This document shows positions 51,287-60,984 of a stretch of 64,000 nucleotides of DNA, in pieces (positions within the stretch are counted from its first letter, which is position 1; every line of letters begins with the position of its first letter). The notes under the pieces were generated by a model. It did not search any database and had not been told where the DNA came from. It saw only the letters and a program-made list of their open reading frames with translations. Origin of the DNA: Mesorhizobium sp. AR07 (GTDB lineage: Bacteria > Pseudomonadota > Alphaproteobacteria > Rhizobiales > Rhizobiaceae); assembly GCF_024746815.1 (NCBI RefSeq), contig NZ_CP080527.1:62001-126000 (forward strand), written 5' to 3'. The position numbers and the translations under genes are program-made.

Positions 51287-52537
51287 TTAGCTTCGGTTTA
51301 GGGATGCTGAAGGCTTACTACGAAGTGTTGCCAGATCGAGACCTGACACATGATCAGCGATGATCACCCATGGGTCTGGCGCGTCGGAACGCGCAGGTCT
51401 TGCCTCGATCCCACCCCGCGGTTGATAAACATCTCCGATGTGCCTGGATTGGAATCCCATCAACAAGCTCTGGATTTCAGGCACAATCATCGCGACATCC
51501 CAAGGAACATCCGTTACGGGGCCGTAGCGGTCCCGTCCTTCTTGGCGACTACCGATGTTGAGTACCGGGACGCCAACGGCGCAGGCCTCTAAAATGCCAG
51601 AGGAGGAATTCCCCATAACTCCAGCGGACGCCATAAGCGCTTGAATATAGAGGTGTCCAATCGACGGCAGAACATGAACATCCTCTGGAAATCTTTTCAT
51701 CAAGGCGTAGAGTTCCTTGTTGATTATATCACCGCCGGGGTCGAGGTTGGCGAGCGTAAACAAGATGGCAGGCTTAGGTCCTTTGTGTGACAGCTTTAAG
51801 TCGAGAACGGCCTCTACAACCCTTCTTGTGACATCTGCGATTTGGTCAGCTTTCGTTGTGGAAGCTGTCTCGGGGTGGATGGTGGCGATCAGGATTGCAC
51901 GATGTTCAGGATTAAACCCTGTAAGTGTTTCCATGTCGACTGCAGCCAACGGCTCCGCGCGACGCGCGAGCGAGGCACCGATTGGCCCTGTCGTGACGAT
52001 TCGCGATTCCACCTCGCCGATAGAGCGCAGACGCTCACCCTGCACGGAAAGGGCCGGGAAATGAATGTCAGCAAGTTTACTTATCGCATTCCGATAGCGC
52101 TCGTCTACGGCCCCTTCGGTAACGTGACCGCCCTCAAGGTGGGCCAAAGGAATGCGCATTGACACAGCAGCTAGAGCTGCACTCAGGATTTCGAAGCGGT
52201 CACCAAGTACAAGGACCACGTCCGGCTTGTAACGTTCAAAGGCGTCGGCAAACGAGATGACGGCCTGCCCGATGACCCGCGTCATGGCAGTATGGTCGGA
52301 TAATGCGATACTTTCATTCGGCATGAAGTCGACCTGGTGGATCGGGCATAGACTCGATGCTTCGACGGCCCGAACAGTCATACCAAAGGCCTTTTTAAGA
52401 TGGGTGCCACCAGCGAGCACGAACGTTTCCAGGCCTGACCTCGTGGCGAATTCGTTGACGACCGGCTCGAGCAAGTGCCACTCTGCCCTAGTGGTCGTCA
52501 CGATTGCGATGCGGCGCGTTGCTGAGGGAATCTGCAC
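51287..52537 (-). CDS. legG: Hydrolysing nucleotide-sugar 2-epimerase (LegG/NeuC-like)
   Basis: 416 residues. A GTG start one base after the LegH stop is preferred over the longer frame from 52585. RRIAIVTTTRAEWHLLEPVV opens the UDP-GlcNAc 2-epimerase fold. VLVLGDRFEILSAALAA, IPLAHLEGGHVTEGAVDERYRN, FTLANLDPGGD and GVMGNSSSGILEACAVGVPV are the conserved NeuC/LegG motifs (His, Glu and Asp residues around the active site). It releases the 2-epimerised free sugar that LegI condenses. The C-terminus is extended by about 40 residues. Confidence 0.9.
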   Translation of the reverse strand: MQIPSATRRIAIVTTTRAEWHLLEPVVNEFATRSGLETFVLAGGTHLKKAFGMTVRAVEASSLCPIHQVDFMPNESIALSDHTAMTRVIGQAVISFADAFERYKPDVVLVLGDRFEILSAALAAVSMRIPLAHLEGGHVTEGAVDERYRNAISKLADIHFPALSVQGERLRSIGEVESRIVTTGPIGASLARRAEPLAAVDMETLTGFNPEHRAILIATIHPETASTTKADQIADVTRRVVEAVLDLKLSHKGPKPAILFTLANLDPGGDIINKELYALMKRFPEDVHVLPSIGHLYIQALMASAGVMGNSSSGILEACAVGVPVLNIGSRQEGRDRYGPVTDVPWDVAMIVPEIQSLLMGFQSRHIGDVYQPRGGIEARPARSDAPDPWVIIADHVSGLDLATLRSKPSASLNRS

Positions 52538-52538
52538 T

Positions 52539-53414
52539 TTAACTATCCTGGCGACGTAGTTCGGCACGCATCCGGCGATCGTCACGTGATTCGGCTATGG
52601 CATTGTCCTTGACGTCACGATCGACAACGGCTCCTCCCGGAACCAAGGCGCCACATCCAATCTTCACGCCCGGCAGAACAATAGCGCCCGCCCCTACAAA
52701 TGCAGCCTGACCAACGACGACCCCACCACAGAGGATCGCGCCAGGACCAATGAAAGCTCCGGCGGATATTTGGCAGTCATGGTCAATGTTGGCCCCGGTA
52801 TTGATGATCGCGCGTGGTCCCACATAGACTTGCGCGCTCAGGTTGGCGCCTATGTGGACCTGTGCGCCATGCGCGATCTGACCGTCTGTTCCACGCGATT
52901 TGAGCGCACCCATGTAAACCTCATAGGCGTCCAGTAGCATGGCGGCAGGGTCGACTATCGGCGGTTCGAGAACCGTCAAACCCTCTTTGACCAACTGCAT
53001 AGATTCGTATTGATCCACCGCCGTGAGCCGCGGATTCAGGCCATCGTTCATTATTGTTGCCCGCTGTCCGATACCATTGACGAGAACCATTTTGACTGGA
53101 CCAGGGAGGCCGGCAATATGCGATATGCAAGCGCCATCACTTGCGTGATGGTGGACCACGGGCCCCTTTCCGCCCATATTGGACGCGCTGTCCGGCGTAT
53201 TGCCAAAAGCAACGAGCAGGACTTCGACGATCTCCTTCGTTTCTCCCTGAGAGGCAACTATATGAATAGCCTCATATCTGTATGGCAATAGTCGGCTACC
53301 GGCCTCGTTGCGCCATGCTTCAGAGTGAATGGCAGCCCGCGTTAAAATGCGGCTAACGACGCGCGCATGCCCCCCGGCCCCGAGGAATACCAAGTGATAG
53401 CTGGCCTCGCTCAT
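52539..53414 (-). CDS. legH: Sugar N-acetyltransferase, NeuD/LegH family
   Basis: 291 residues. The N-terminal LVFLGAGGHARVVSRIL is the NeuD-type Rossmann-like start. The C-terminal 100 residues are a left-handed beta helix of hexapeptide repeats (AQVHIGANLSAQVYVGPRAI, INTGANIDHDCQISAGAFIG, VVVGQAAFVGAGAIVLPGVK), with the catalytic His in IDHDC. It is about 80 residues longer than usual NeuD because of a middle insertion (residues about 60-160). In this pathway LegH acetylates the 4-amino group made by LegC. It sits between legI and legG with gaps of 8 and 1 bp. Confidence 0.85.
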   Translation of the reverse strand: MSEASYHLVFLGAGGHARVVSRILTRAAIHSEAWRNEAGSRLLPYRYEAIHIVASQGETKEIVEVLLVAFGNTPDSASNMGGKGPVVHHHASDGACISHIAGLPGPVKMVLVNGIGQRATIMNDGLNPRLTAVDQYESMQLVKEGLTVLEPPIVDPAAMLLDAYEVYMGALKSRGTDGQIAHGAQVHIGANLSAQVYVGPRAIINTGANIDHDCQISAGAFIGPGAILCGGVVVGQAAFVGAGAIVLPGVKIGCGALVPGGAVVDRDVKDNAIAESRDDRRMRAELRRQDS

Positions 53415-53422
53415 CTAACTTC

Positions 53423-54514
53423 TTATGTACTGATTGCATCGTCAATGTTGACGTCGTCAGTCGCGGCACGACCAATGACGTCAAAGATATCCCCTGCCGG
53501 GCGTCCCTCGGATGAGCGTTTGAGCGCTATATCCTTGTGCGTAAGGATCTGACCAGCCCTGATCGGGCGCGCTGCAACGATACGCTTGCGCGCAACGCCA
53601 CGCAGAGCCAATTCGTTGTCAGATGGATTCTTCTGCCCGCTCCCCAGCGCATTAGCAGTAGCTTTGATACGATCCATCATGCGCGCGAATTCCCGTTCGT
53701 CAAGCGATGCACCGTGATCGGGGCCTTCGGCCAATTTGTCATATGTGATGTGGCGCTCGATCACAGTTGCCCCGAGAGTGGTCGCCATTATTGCGGCAAC
53801 GTCGTCCGTTGAGTGGTCCGAGAATCCGATTGAAACGGGGTGAAATACTTCCCTAAGTAAGACGATTGCCGACATATTCAGCGTCGGGTGATGTGCGGGA
53901 TACTCACTCGTGCAATGTAGGAGGGTAAGAAAGGCCGCTAGCGTGCCATCTTCTTGCAAAGACCTGCCCGCTTCCGTGATCATGTCAATGGTGGGAAAAC
54001 CCGACGCAAAGGGATCGGAGCCGCGTCTGTAGCAGAGCTGCCCATAAGCGATTGCGTCAACCGATCGGCGGATTTCATCTACGGTCGCCATCCCGGTGGA
54101 GACAATCATCTCGACACCCTTCGACGCGACAAGCAGCAGTAGCGGGAGATTGTCCATATCGCCAGAGCCGACCTTGATCGTACGGCAACCGAGATCATCT
54201 ATGAGGAAACAGGCGCTATCCTCGTCAAAAGGCGTGGCTAGAAATGCAATGCCGATTTCGTCGCAATATGCCTTGAGGGTGCGAAAGTCGTCGTAGCTGA
54301 GTTGCAGGGATTTTAGCATATCAAACTGCGAACCGGCGCCGACGGTTTGTGTTTGGTACGTGGCGCGGCGCGCACTGGCGGTCACCAGCTTGGCGGCATC
54401 AAAAATCTGAAATTTAGCGTAGTCAGCTCCGAGACGCTTGCACGCATCAACCATTTTGAGCGCAATATTGACGTCGCCATCGTGATTGACGCCGATCTCG
54501 GCGATGACTTTCAT
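53423..54514 (-). CDS. legI: Nonulosonic acid synthase (LegI/NeuB-like)
   Basis: 363 residues from MKVIAEIGVNHDGDVNIALKM; the frame extends upstream to 54592 but this start matches the family. NeuB motifs: EIGVNHDG, DYAKFQIFDA, LATPFDEDSACFL, IKVGSGDMDNLPLL, STGMATVDEI, LLHCTSEYPA, IGFSDHSTDDVAAIMATTLG, ERHITYDKLAEGPDHGASLD. The C-terminal SAF domain (RIVAARPIRAGQILTHKDIA) binds the sugar. It condenses a 6-deoxy hexosamine with phosphoenolpyruvate. It is the first gene of the minus-strand operon legI-legH-legG-glycosyltransferase. Confidence 0.92.
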   Translation of the reverse strand: MKVIAEIGVNHDGDVNIALKMVDACKRLGADYAKFQIFDAAKLVTASARRATYQTQTVGAGSQFDMLKSLQLSYDDFRTLKAYCDEIGIAFLATPFDEDSACFLIDDLGCRTIKVGSGDMDNLPLLLLVASKGVEMIVSTGMATVDEIRRSVDAIAYGQLCYRRGSDPFASGFPTIDMITEAGRSLQEDGTLAAFLTLLHCTSEYPAHHPTLNMSAIVLLREVFHPVSIGFSDHSTDDVAAIMATTLGATVIERHITYDKLAEGPDHGASLDEREFARMMDRIKATANALGSGQKNPSDNELALRGVARKRIVAARPIRAGQILTHKDIALKRSSEGRPAGDIFDVIGRAATDDVNIDDAIST

Positions 54515-54694
54515 GCTTACGCCCTTTCGAAATAGCCGCACCCTCCCATGCCTGCCTCCAGTAACAAAGACAACAGCAGATGCACGCCGCAACTAGCGTA
54601 CCCTAGGGACACTGTGATATAGGCCAAATCCGCACTAACAGTCCACCGACATTCACATCGCTCCTATTATCATTCCCCGGCAAGGTAGTGGCCG

Positions 54695-55639
54695 ATGCCG
54701 TTGTCCGCGTACAGGATTCTGTCGTTGAGCCTCTTAGCCGTCATTGTTAGCGCGCCTGCGCCCGCGACCGTGCAAGGCTCCCGGGGAGTGTTCAATTTCC
54801 CCCTGCGAATGCTCAACGGAATGGAGACAATGCGGCTCGATGCCGACCGGATCGGTGCCTATCGTGGCTCGGCAACCGACAATAGCGGCAGATTCCTCCT
54901 CTACACCGAGCGCTCGATTATCGCCGACATTCTCAAGGTTGGTCCAGGCGGTCGCGACAATGCTCTGACGCGGGAGGATCTCGCCCAGCACGAAAATGAG
55001 ACCGACGGCTTGAACGCCGTCTACACCGTCGGCCAGAGGTTCTCGGGTCTTCCGCTCGCCGGCTGGTATACGCCGGTGTATATCGGTAAGTCCAAAGAGG
55101 GGAAAAACGGGCTTGACGCCACGGCCCAACTGATCCTAACCCGGCATCAGTCTTCGCAACGAATCAACAGGCCAGATTCGCTCAATATCGACCCAACATT
55201 CGATGCGCGCCGGAGCGCGCCTATCGCGTATTACTTCGATCCTGCGACGGGATTCAGGCCGATGATTTGCAAGGGTTGGCCACAACCCTTTTGCATTTGG
55301 ACACGGACAAACTACGGCCCACTTTATGTTGCGCGAGAGATCGTCGGTGACGACACACTCCTCGATATCGATGCGACAGACATGGTGCCCCCCACGGGTC
55401 GCCTATTGCGGCTCCAGGTATCCGCCACGTCGACCGGCGGAACGGGTGATGTGATGATCATGACGCTGCCACGAGAATCGTCGGGGCTCAATGTCGTTAC
55501 GGTTGCGCGTCAAGGAGATGTGGTGCGCGCGGAGATAGAGTTTAGTGTCAACTCTCAGCGTCACTTTACGATGCGCGTGCCGCGTGGCGTGCGCGTCGAT
55601 CTAATTGCACTGGGGTTCTCAATGCTCCAGCCGACATGA
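54695..55639 (+). CDS. Exported protein of unknown function
   Basis: 314 residues. A signal peptide is seen (SAYRILSLSLLAVIVSAPAPA). The mature part is mainly beta (SRGVFNFPLRMLNGMETMRL, AGWYTPVYIGKSKEG, APIAYYFDPATGFRPMICKG) with one cysteine pair near the middle. No domain was recognised. The stop overlaps the next ATG (ATGA), so export of this protein is tied to the two glycosyltransferase-like genes downstream. It could be a periplasmic capsule-modifying or capsule-binding protein. Confidence 0.6.
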   Translation: MPLSAYRILSLSLLAVIVSAPAPATVQGSRGVFNFPLRMLNGMETMRLDADRIGAYRGSATDNSGRFLLYTERSIIADILKVGPGGRDNALTREDLAQHENETDGLNAVYTVGQRFSGLPLAGWYTPVYIGKSKEGKNGLDATAQLILTRHQSSQRINRPDSLNIDPTFDARRSAPIAYYFDPATGFRPMICKGWPQPFCIWTRTNYGPLYVAREIVGDDTLLDIDATDMVPPTGRLLRLQVSATSTGGTGDVMIMTLPRESSGLNVVTVARQGDVVRAEIEFSVNSQRHFTMRVPRGVRVDLIALGFSMLQPT

Positions 55640-56643
55640 TTCGGAAAAACAAAGACCAACTGCGACGGTTCATCACCTCCTTCGTCCGTGATCAAGCGCG
55701 TGCGGGAGCGCTGCCGAAGCCGTTCCAGGGCGCCCTGCGCGCTATTACAACCTTTCCTTCGTCAGCCAACACCGACATTCGTCCCATTGGTGTTGTTCTA
55801 GGTGTGGAACGGTTGATTTGGCATACGGTTGAGCACGCTTATCCGGAATGGGACTTGCTTTTTGCAAGCAATCAAACCGATCCCGATGGATGCGTGAGCG
55901 AGATCATCCGCCTAGGAGCAACCGCGATCGTCGGACCGTCCGCTCGCCGCCGCCATGTGGTCGCGTTGCGCGACAGCGGAATCAACATTCTGCGTCTGTC
56001 GCCTGCACCGTTGCCGCGGCTTACCTATCAGGGCCGGCATGCCTATGGGTACGTTCTGGAACCGTCAACATCTTGGATGTCGGCCCGTCGCTTAAGCGAG
56101 ATGGAAGTCGTACTTACGAATGGCTTAGGCCTTATGACATCCGCGATGAGGGCCGACGCCGCCTTTGTCGCGGCTCGAATCGCACTCCCGGATCCCATAA
56201 CGCCGACCACTCTGGTTATAAACACGCCTGATACGCCGCAGCTTTCCGACCAGGGTCATATCCCTATTGACTATGAGGCTATTGGAGCGGGAGCCCCCAT
56301 AGAAACATTCCAGGTTAGTCGAAACAGTTACTGGTCGGACGACTCCCTCGACCGTTTTGACTCAGCTCTCTGCCGAGCTTCTACCGTCATGACTAATAAT
56401 CATCCCCTTGCCGTAGCTGCGCTACTTAGAGGATTTCGGCCGCTGGTATCCCGGCGCATCTTTATGTCAAGGCTAAATGTTTATACAAATCCGTTGATGG
56501 AGCGACGAATTTCCATAGACGATCTGTCGCTCGTGAGCCAAGAAGAACTCGTTGCTGTATGCGTTCTTTGGGCAGCTCGTTACATATGTGAGGGAACTCT
56601 AATTGATCCTGTCGATTTTTTCATAGAAAAGCCCGCGACGTGA
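55636..56643 (+). CDS. Hypothetical protein, weakly glycosyltransferase-like
   Basis: 335 residues, cytoplasmic. An N-terminal alpha/beta part (RPIGVVLGVERLIWHTVEHA, then ATAIVGPSARRRHVVALRDS) is followed by a part with ASTVMTNNHPLAVAALLRGF-RPLV. That resembles the S-x-A-x-x-x-L-x-R-G-x-P-V segment near the end of KpsC halves. The usual R-x-H-P motif was not seen. It is coupled on both sides (ATGA upstream, GTGA downstream), so it works with its neighbours. A partial or divergent capsule glycosyltransferase is the best guess. Confidence 0.5.
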   Translation: MIRKNKDQLRRFITSFVRDQARAGALPKPFQGALRAITTFPSSANTDIRPIGVVLGVERLIWHTVEHAYPEWDLLFASNQTDPDGCVSEIIRLGATAIVGPSARRRHVVALRDSGINILRLSPAPLPRLTYQGRHAYGYVLEPSTSWMSARRLSEMEVVLTNGLGLMTSAMRADAAFVAARIALPDPITPTTLVINTPDTPQLSDQGHIPIDYEAIGAGAPIETFQVSRNSYWSDDSLDRFDSALCRASTVMTNNHPLAVAALLRGFRPLVSRRIFMSRLNVYTNPLMERRISIDDLSLVSQEELVAVCVLWAARYICEGTLIDPVDFFIEKPAT

Positions 56644-59381
56644 AAAGCCCTGCTATCCGCCCATCGGGTGAAGACGGCGGCGCCGCTAGCATACGAGCCG
56701 ATGTCCCTTTGCATAGGCTCGTTCATCGCGCCGCTGTCTTTGACTACGCCGTAGTAGCTCGCGACCGGGCTGCCATAAAGGCAATTGGCGAGAAACGGAA
56801 GGACAAAGGGGGTTTGTTCCTGAATTCGCCGTCACCTATTGCGCTTGAGTCGGCCGAACTTGTGTTTACTCGACGCCTCGGTCGCCTAAAGCACGATCCC
56901 AGTACAGCTTCGGCGGTTTCACCCCATCCCGCCATCGCAACTTTTCCCGCTTTGTCAGCGAACTCGGTTCAACGGAAAAGATTGGACGAAGAGTTTCCGC
57001 TATCCTCCCGGAAGCGCGTGGAAGGCGGCGGTACTCATCGCGTCGCGATGGAGAACGGTACTCTCGACGGCCAATTTCCCATTGCTTTTGCTCAGCTTTT
57101 CAATCCGTCGGCTGGCGCGGTTGACCCCTCCGAATACGACGGAATAGTCTTAGCTCCAGTCATACGTGTAGATCAATTGATCGACACTCTGATGAACGTC
57201 GAAGACTGGGAGGCGAGGCTAGCTTTTGTCGCGGCTTCCCTTCTCCCCCAGGATCCGGCCGATCGTTTCGCTCGCGCCCGACGTATCCGTGCGGATCGCA
57301 TAATCGCCCGTCTCCGACTTAACGAGGGCCATCTGCAAACGCTGCGTGCCATGGCTGATGCTTGTTATTATTCGGAGGACCAGCGCAGCGAATTCCTAAT
57401 CCTGCAGATATTGGTAATCGCGGGTGATCTGGGGTTCGTCGCCGAGCGCTATTTGCGGCTAGAAATCCAGGCGATGATGTCGCTTGTCGCGATGACACCT
57501 GAATGCTTCAATTGGAGCGAGGGCCGCATAGTCGCAGTCGACTGGAAGCCTCTTGATGCTGATTTCCTGATAGTCGACGGCCCCCTGCCTCAGGCTTTGG
57601 GGGCATCTCTTCCGATTGACACATTATTTGCTCCGCGCAGTCTGCGCGATGCGCCAGGCCTCGCTGAACGCGCGTCTCTTGTCGCCACAGTCGCCGGTCC
57701 TTATTCGGAAGCTGAGGAATTGCTGTCGGCTGAGACAGCACGGCTGTCTAAGACAATTATGGAGCGGTATACTGCAATTCTTCAGGGGACGCCTCTCGCC
57801 CCTCTCGCGGATCTCATGCGTGAAGCTGCGATACGCGTCGATGATGTTTTGTTCTCCTCTATGATTCCTGTCTGGGCGGCGCAGCAAGCCATCCTTGCAC
57901 GCAGTCCTAAGCACATCACCATCGTAACCGATTCGATTCCTTTCGCGGTGTGCGTGGCGAAAATTGCGCAAAATATCGATCCCGGCATCGCCATCGATAT
58001 CCGCATGACGAAACCTGTCGAGACAGACTATGACGACGTCGACATTGCTCCGACCCATCCTGCGGAATCGGCTGCGTCTGACGCCGTCAGATGGATCTCG
58101 GACCTAGGCCTTCTAGGTGAGGCTTCGGATACCCGTCCGATATCGTCCTCGAGTGCAACTCTTTTCGCAGGCCGCCCGTTTGATCGAAACTACATTGTCG
58201 ATCTCAAGGCGCTAATGCCGCTCGCTCTCAACAGTGGCCCTGTGCATCTTGTAAACACAACATCTTCTCGAACACAGGCTGGCAAGGCTCCTATCTCAGT
58301 TGCAGATGTTCTTCCTTTCTCCCGTAAGATTACCCACTGGGAAGAGCCGGAGCGTCAGGCCAGATTAATCGCCGGGGATAAAATCCCTGAAAGCCTAAAG
58401 AACCACGGATCAAATATTATTTCCTTCCTACTTGAGGGATATGATGAAAATCTGCGCCCCTATATTATCTTTTCTGAGCCGCAATTGCGACGTCTACTTG
58501 AACGAGTTCTACCTGCCACACTCATCTCAGCAGCACATGTGAGAAGTATTGTTCGCATTACCGCCCCAGGTCGACTCATCTGCTTGCCAGGACGCGACTG
58601 GCTTTCTCGTATGCTCGCCGCCGACATCCGAGCACGAATGCCATCCAGTGTGAACAGCTTCGATGTCCAGACTGTCTTTATTGGGCCAAGGCGACGCTAC
58701 AAGCCAACGAACTGCGACGTACAAGTCGTGATCGACACTCATTCGGCGCAGCTCATGAGGGCGTTCTTCGGGCTACCGCCGGAACGAATCTTGATCGGAG
58801 GATCACCGCGTTACAGCGCTTCGCTCAAAGCGGCCCGGGCTGAGAAGCCAGGACCGGGACGCTACCGCATTCTGTTTACGGCCTCTCCGATTATGGATCG
58901 GTGCCTGCCCGTAATCGCTGCGCTGTGCAAAATCATGGAAGTGCACCGGGACGCCCAGCTTATCATTCGCACTCACCCTAGCTCAGGACCCGCAGATATC
59001 ACACGTATGTCCACACTCACCGCTGCTCTCGGATCGAGCGCCGAGATCGAGAAGGATGGATCGCTCGCAGCATCGCTTGCTTCTGCGGACATTGTCGTGA
59101 CGCGCTATTCTAATACTGGCCTTGAGGCAGCAATGCTCGGTAAGCCGGTTATAGCCTCCGACTTTCACCAGGAGCGACCACCGATCCCGCTCGACGAGAT
59201 GGGCGTGGCTATTAAGGCAGCAACACCGGACGCCTTGCGCGATGCGATCTTCGATATACGCAATGGCGGACCTGCCGCAATGCAGTTCTACCGTACCTGT
59301 CAAGAATACTTCAGGATGAACCCTCAGATGCTTGATGAAGACTCAGAAATATCCCTGTGGAAGGCAATCTCTCTGCCATAG
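56640..59381 (+). CDS. Large putative capsule polymerase/glycosyltransferase
   Basis: 913 residues from a GTG overlapping the previous stop. The C-terminal 200 residues look like a GT-B acceptor/donor domain: RYRILFTASPIMDRCLPVIA, then AQLIIRTHPSSGPADITRMS, then VTRYSNTGLEAAMLGKPVIA. This matches the order seen in CDP-glycerol- and sialyl-transferase-like capsule enzymes. The central part (FSSMIPVWAAQQAILARSPK, TIVTDSIPFAVCVAKIAQNI) and the N-terminal 250 residues are not recognised. Two or three domains are likely. It is a candidate for the chain polymerase of this capsule, by position and size. Confidence 0.6.
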   Translation: MKSPAIRPSGEDGGAASIRADVPLHRLVHRAAVFDYAVVARDRAAIKAIGEKRKDKGGLFLNSPSPIALESAELVFTRRLGRLKHDPSTASAVSPHPAIATFPALSANSVQRKRLDEEFPLSSRKRVEGGGTHRVAMENGTLDGQFPIAFAQLFNPSAGAVDPSEYDGIVLAPVIRVDQLIDTLMNVEDWEARLAFVAASLLPQDPADRFARARRIRADRIIARLRLNEGHLQTLRAMADACYYSEDQRSEFLILQILVIAGDLGFVAERYLRLEIQAMMSLVAMTPECFNWSEGRIVAVDWKPLDADFLIVDGPLPQALGASLPIDTLFAPRSLRDAPGLAERASLVATVAGPYSEAEELLSAETARLSKTIMERYTAILQGTPLAPLADLMREAAIRVDDVLFSSMIPVWAAQQAILARSPKHITIVTDSIPFAVCVAKIAQNIDPGIAIDIRMTKPVETDYDDVDIAPTHPAESAASDAVRWISDLGLLGEASDTRPISSSSATLFAGRPFDRNYIVDLKALMPLALNSGPVHLVNTTSSRTQAGKAPISVADVLPFSRKITHWEEPERQARLIAGDKIPESLKNHGSNIISFLLEGYDENLRPYIIFSEPQLRRLLERVLPATLISAAHVRSIVRITAPGRLICLPGRDWLSRMLAADIRARMPSSVNSFDVQTVFIGPRRRYKPTNCDVQVVIDTHSAQLMRAFFGLPPERILIGGSPRYSASLKAARAEKPGPGRYRILFTASPIMDRCLPVIAALCKIMEVHRDAQLIIRTHPSSGPADITRMSTLTAALGSSAEIEKDGSLAASLASADIVVTRYSNTGLEAAMLGKPVIASDFHQERPPIPLDEMGVAIKAATPDALRDAIFDIRNGGPAAMQFYRTCQEYFRMNPQMLDEDSEISLWKAISLP

Positions 59382-59706
59382 TGTATGATTATGGTAATCG
59401 AAATTTGTCTTGATTGTTGACGGCCTACGTCGTTCCGAGCGACGGTGTATTCATTCATCCATTCGGCGCATGTGCCGGAATGAGGAGCCGCCCCCGGTCG
59501 CCTCCTTGGTCCATGGCTCTCGTGTGGTCAAAATGAAAGCAAAGCTATCGGTTAGCGCTGGTTGATTCTTGCAGGCGGCAACCGGGATCAACTGAGGTGA
59601 AACTCTATCGCGACCGCTGTTTTCAATGAAGGCGAATATCGAAGTGCGATCGATGGCGACGAACGCGTGCAGTTCGCCTATAAAGATCCGACATGATTTG
59701 GGTGCT
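59382..59706. other. Intergenic region between convergent genes
   Basis: About 325 bp. A plus-strand fragment near 59605-59697 reads ATAVFNEGEYRSAIDGDERV and stops at 59697, perhaps the remnant of a lost gene. No terminator with a T-run was recognised. Confidence 0.3.
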
Positions 59707-60984
59707 CTATGAACTCTTGTTGGGGCTGAACTCCTGGTTCAAAGCTTCTCTGTCCATGATTGACGGCCGCGGCAGGCCGGTCGTCAAGCGACTCGCTACG
59801 CGCCAAGCGAGACGCTCCATAGCGCCGGCGCCATAAAATGAGCCGGGGATGACAGCGTGCGTGTAGATGCGCATTCGTAGGGTTGCGACGCTACGCGGAT
59901 CGGGGGAATGAGGGGATGTCCAAATCTTCATGAGATCGCGGCAGTGCCGGGCGAGTCCGTTGCCTTCGTAGAAGGCCTGCCCAAGGATATCTGTCTGAAC
60001 GCCGTGATGGAGACCCGAGAGGCCCGAAGTCGAATTGATGGTGATAAGTCCGCTAGACGCCTTTACGGCTTCCCCCAACGGCACGTCGCAAACGACATGC
60101 ACTCGCTTGGCATTGACGTGGCAGCTTAAACTATTAGCCACGATGGAACGATGGTCCAGATGCCCCGCGTCTAAGGGATGAATCTTGAAAAGCAGATGCT
60201 CCTCAGGTGGCGCGTGGTGAGAGAAGGCTGCCAAGAGCTCTTTGATCATTGTCTCGACACGCCATCCCTCCCCGTTGGCTACTAGATTGGCATCGTCGTG
60301 AACTTGAAGTGCCACCACGCGATAAGGCGTGCCAGCCTTGACGAGCTCCCTCAAAACACGCGCGTCCGAACGCCGATGGAGAGCCCGTCGCATCCATCCA
60401 AGCGGCCAGCACAAGGCCTCTTTCGCAAGCCTTCGTTTGCGGTGCCAGGTTCCGCCCATGATGGGAATGAACGCACGGAGCCATAGGATTTGCGCAATGG
60501 CGAACAACGTCTGACGTAAGCCATGGCAGCACCCTTCGTCCGGCTCCATAACGTCAGAAAGATCTAGATGATCTCTTCTCTCGACATTTGGACTCATGCG
60601 AAGAGGAGAATGGTGATGAGAACCGTTCCATTCGCATGTCACGAAACCGGGCCGGATGTATCCCTCTTCCAGACAAAGCACGGGAACATTTCTGGCGCGG
60701 AGAGCATCAAAGAAGATCTTGTGTCTGTAACGATCAACACCAAAGACGACTGCGGCATGCCAGGGCGGAACTCCTAGTTGTGCCTCGACGTCGCCTGGTG
60801 ACAATGCCAGCGCGCCGCCGAGGCCGAACAGGTGATCGCCTGGGTTGAACATGCAACGCTCAACCACAAACCCGCGGCCACGCAAAACTCGGGCGAGATT
60901 CGCGAAGAAGGGCCCGACAGGCCCTCCGAGAAGAAGGATTGAACAGGCGGATACCGCAGCGTTAGCGGCTGTCACGGTAGTCAC
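59707..60984 (-). CDS. kpsS: KpsS-type capsule Kdo transferase
   Basis: 425 residues, GTG start overlapping the end of the KpsE-like gene by 23 bp. Typical KpsS features: SILLLGGPVGPFFANLARVL at the N-terminus, VLCLEEGYIRPGFVTCEWNG, RVVALQVHDDANLVANG, LLFKIHPLDAG, and LITINSTSGLSGLHHGVQTD. KpsS adds the first beta-Kdo to lysophosphatidylglycerol; KpsC (35179) extends the linker. Presence of both marks a group 2 type, ABC-dependent capsule. Confidence 0.9.
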   Translation of the reverse strand: MTTVTAANAAVSACSILLLGGPVGPFFANLARVLRGRGFVVERCMFNPGDHLFGLGGALALSPGDVEAQLGVPPWHAAVVFGVDRYRHKIFFDALRARNVPVLCLEEGYIRPGFVTCEWNGSHHHSPLRMSPNVERRDHLDLSDVMEPDEGCCHGLRQTLFAIAQILWLRAFIPIMGGTWHRKRRLAKEALCWPLGWMRRALHRRSDARVLRELVKAGTPYRVVALQVHDDANLVANGEGWRVETMIKELLAAFSHHAPPEEHLLFKIHPLDAGHLDHRSIVANSLSCHVNAKRVHVVCDVPLGEAVKASSGLITINSTSGLSGLHHGVQTDILGQAFYEGNGLARHCRDLMKIWTSPHSPDPRSVATLRMRIYTHAVIPGSFYGAGAMERLAWRVASRLTTGLPRPSIMDREALNQEFSPNKSS

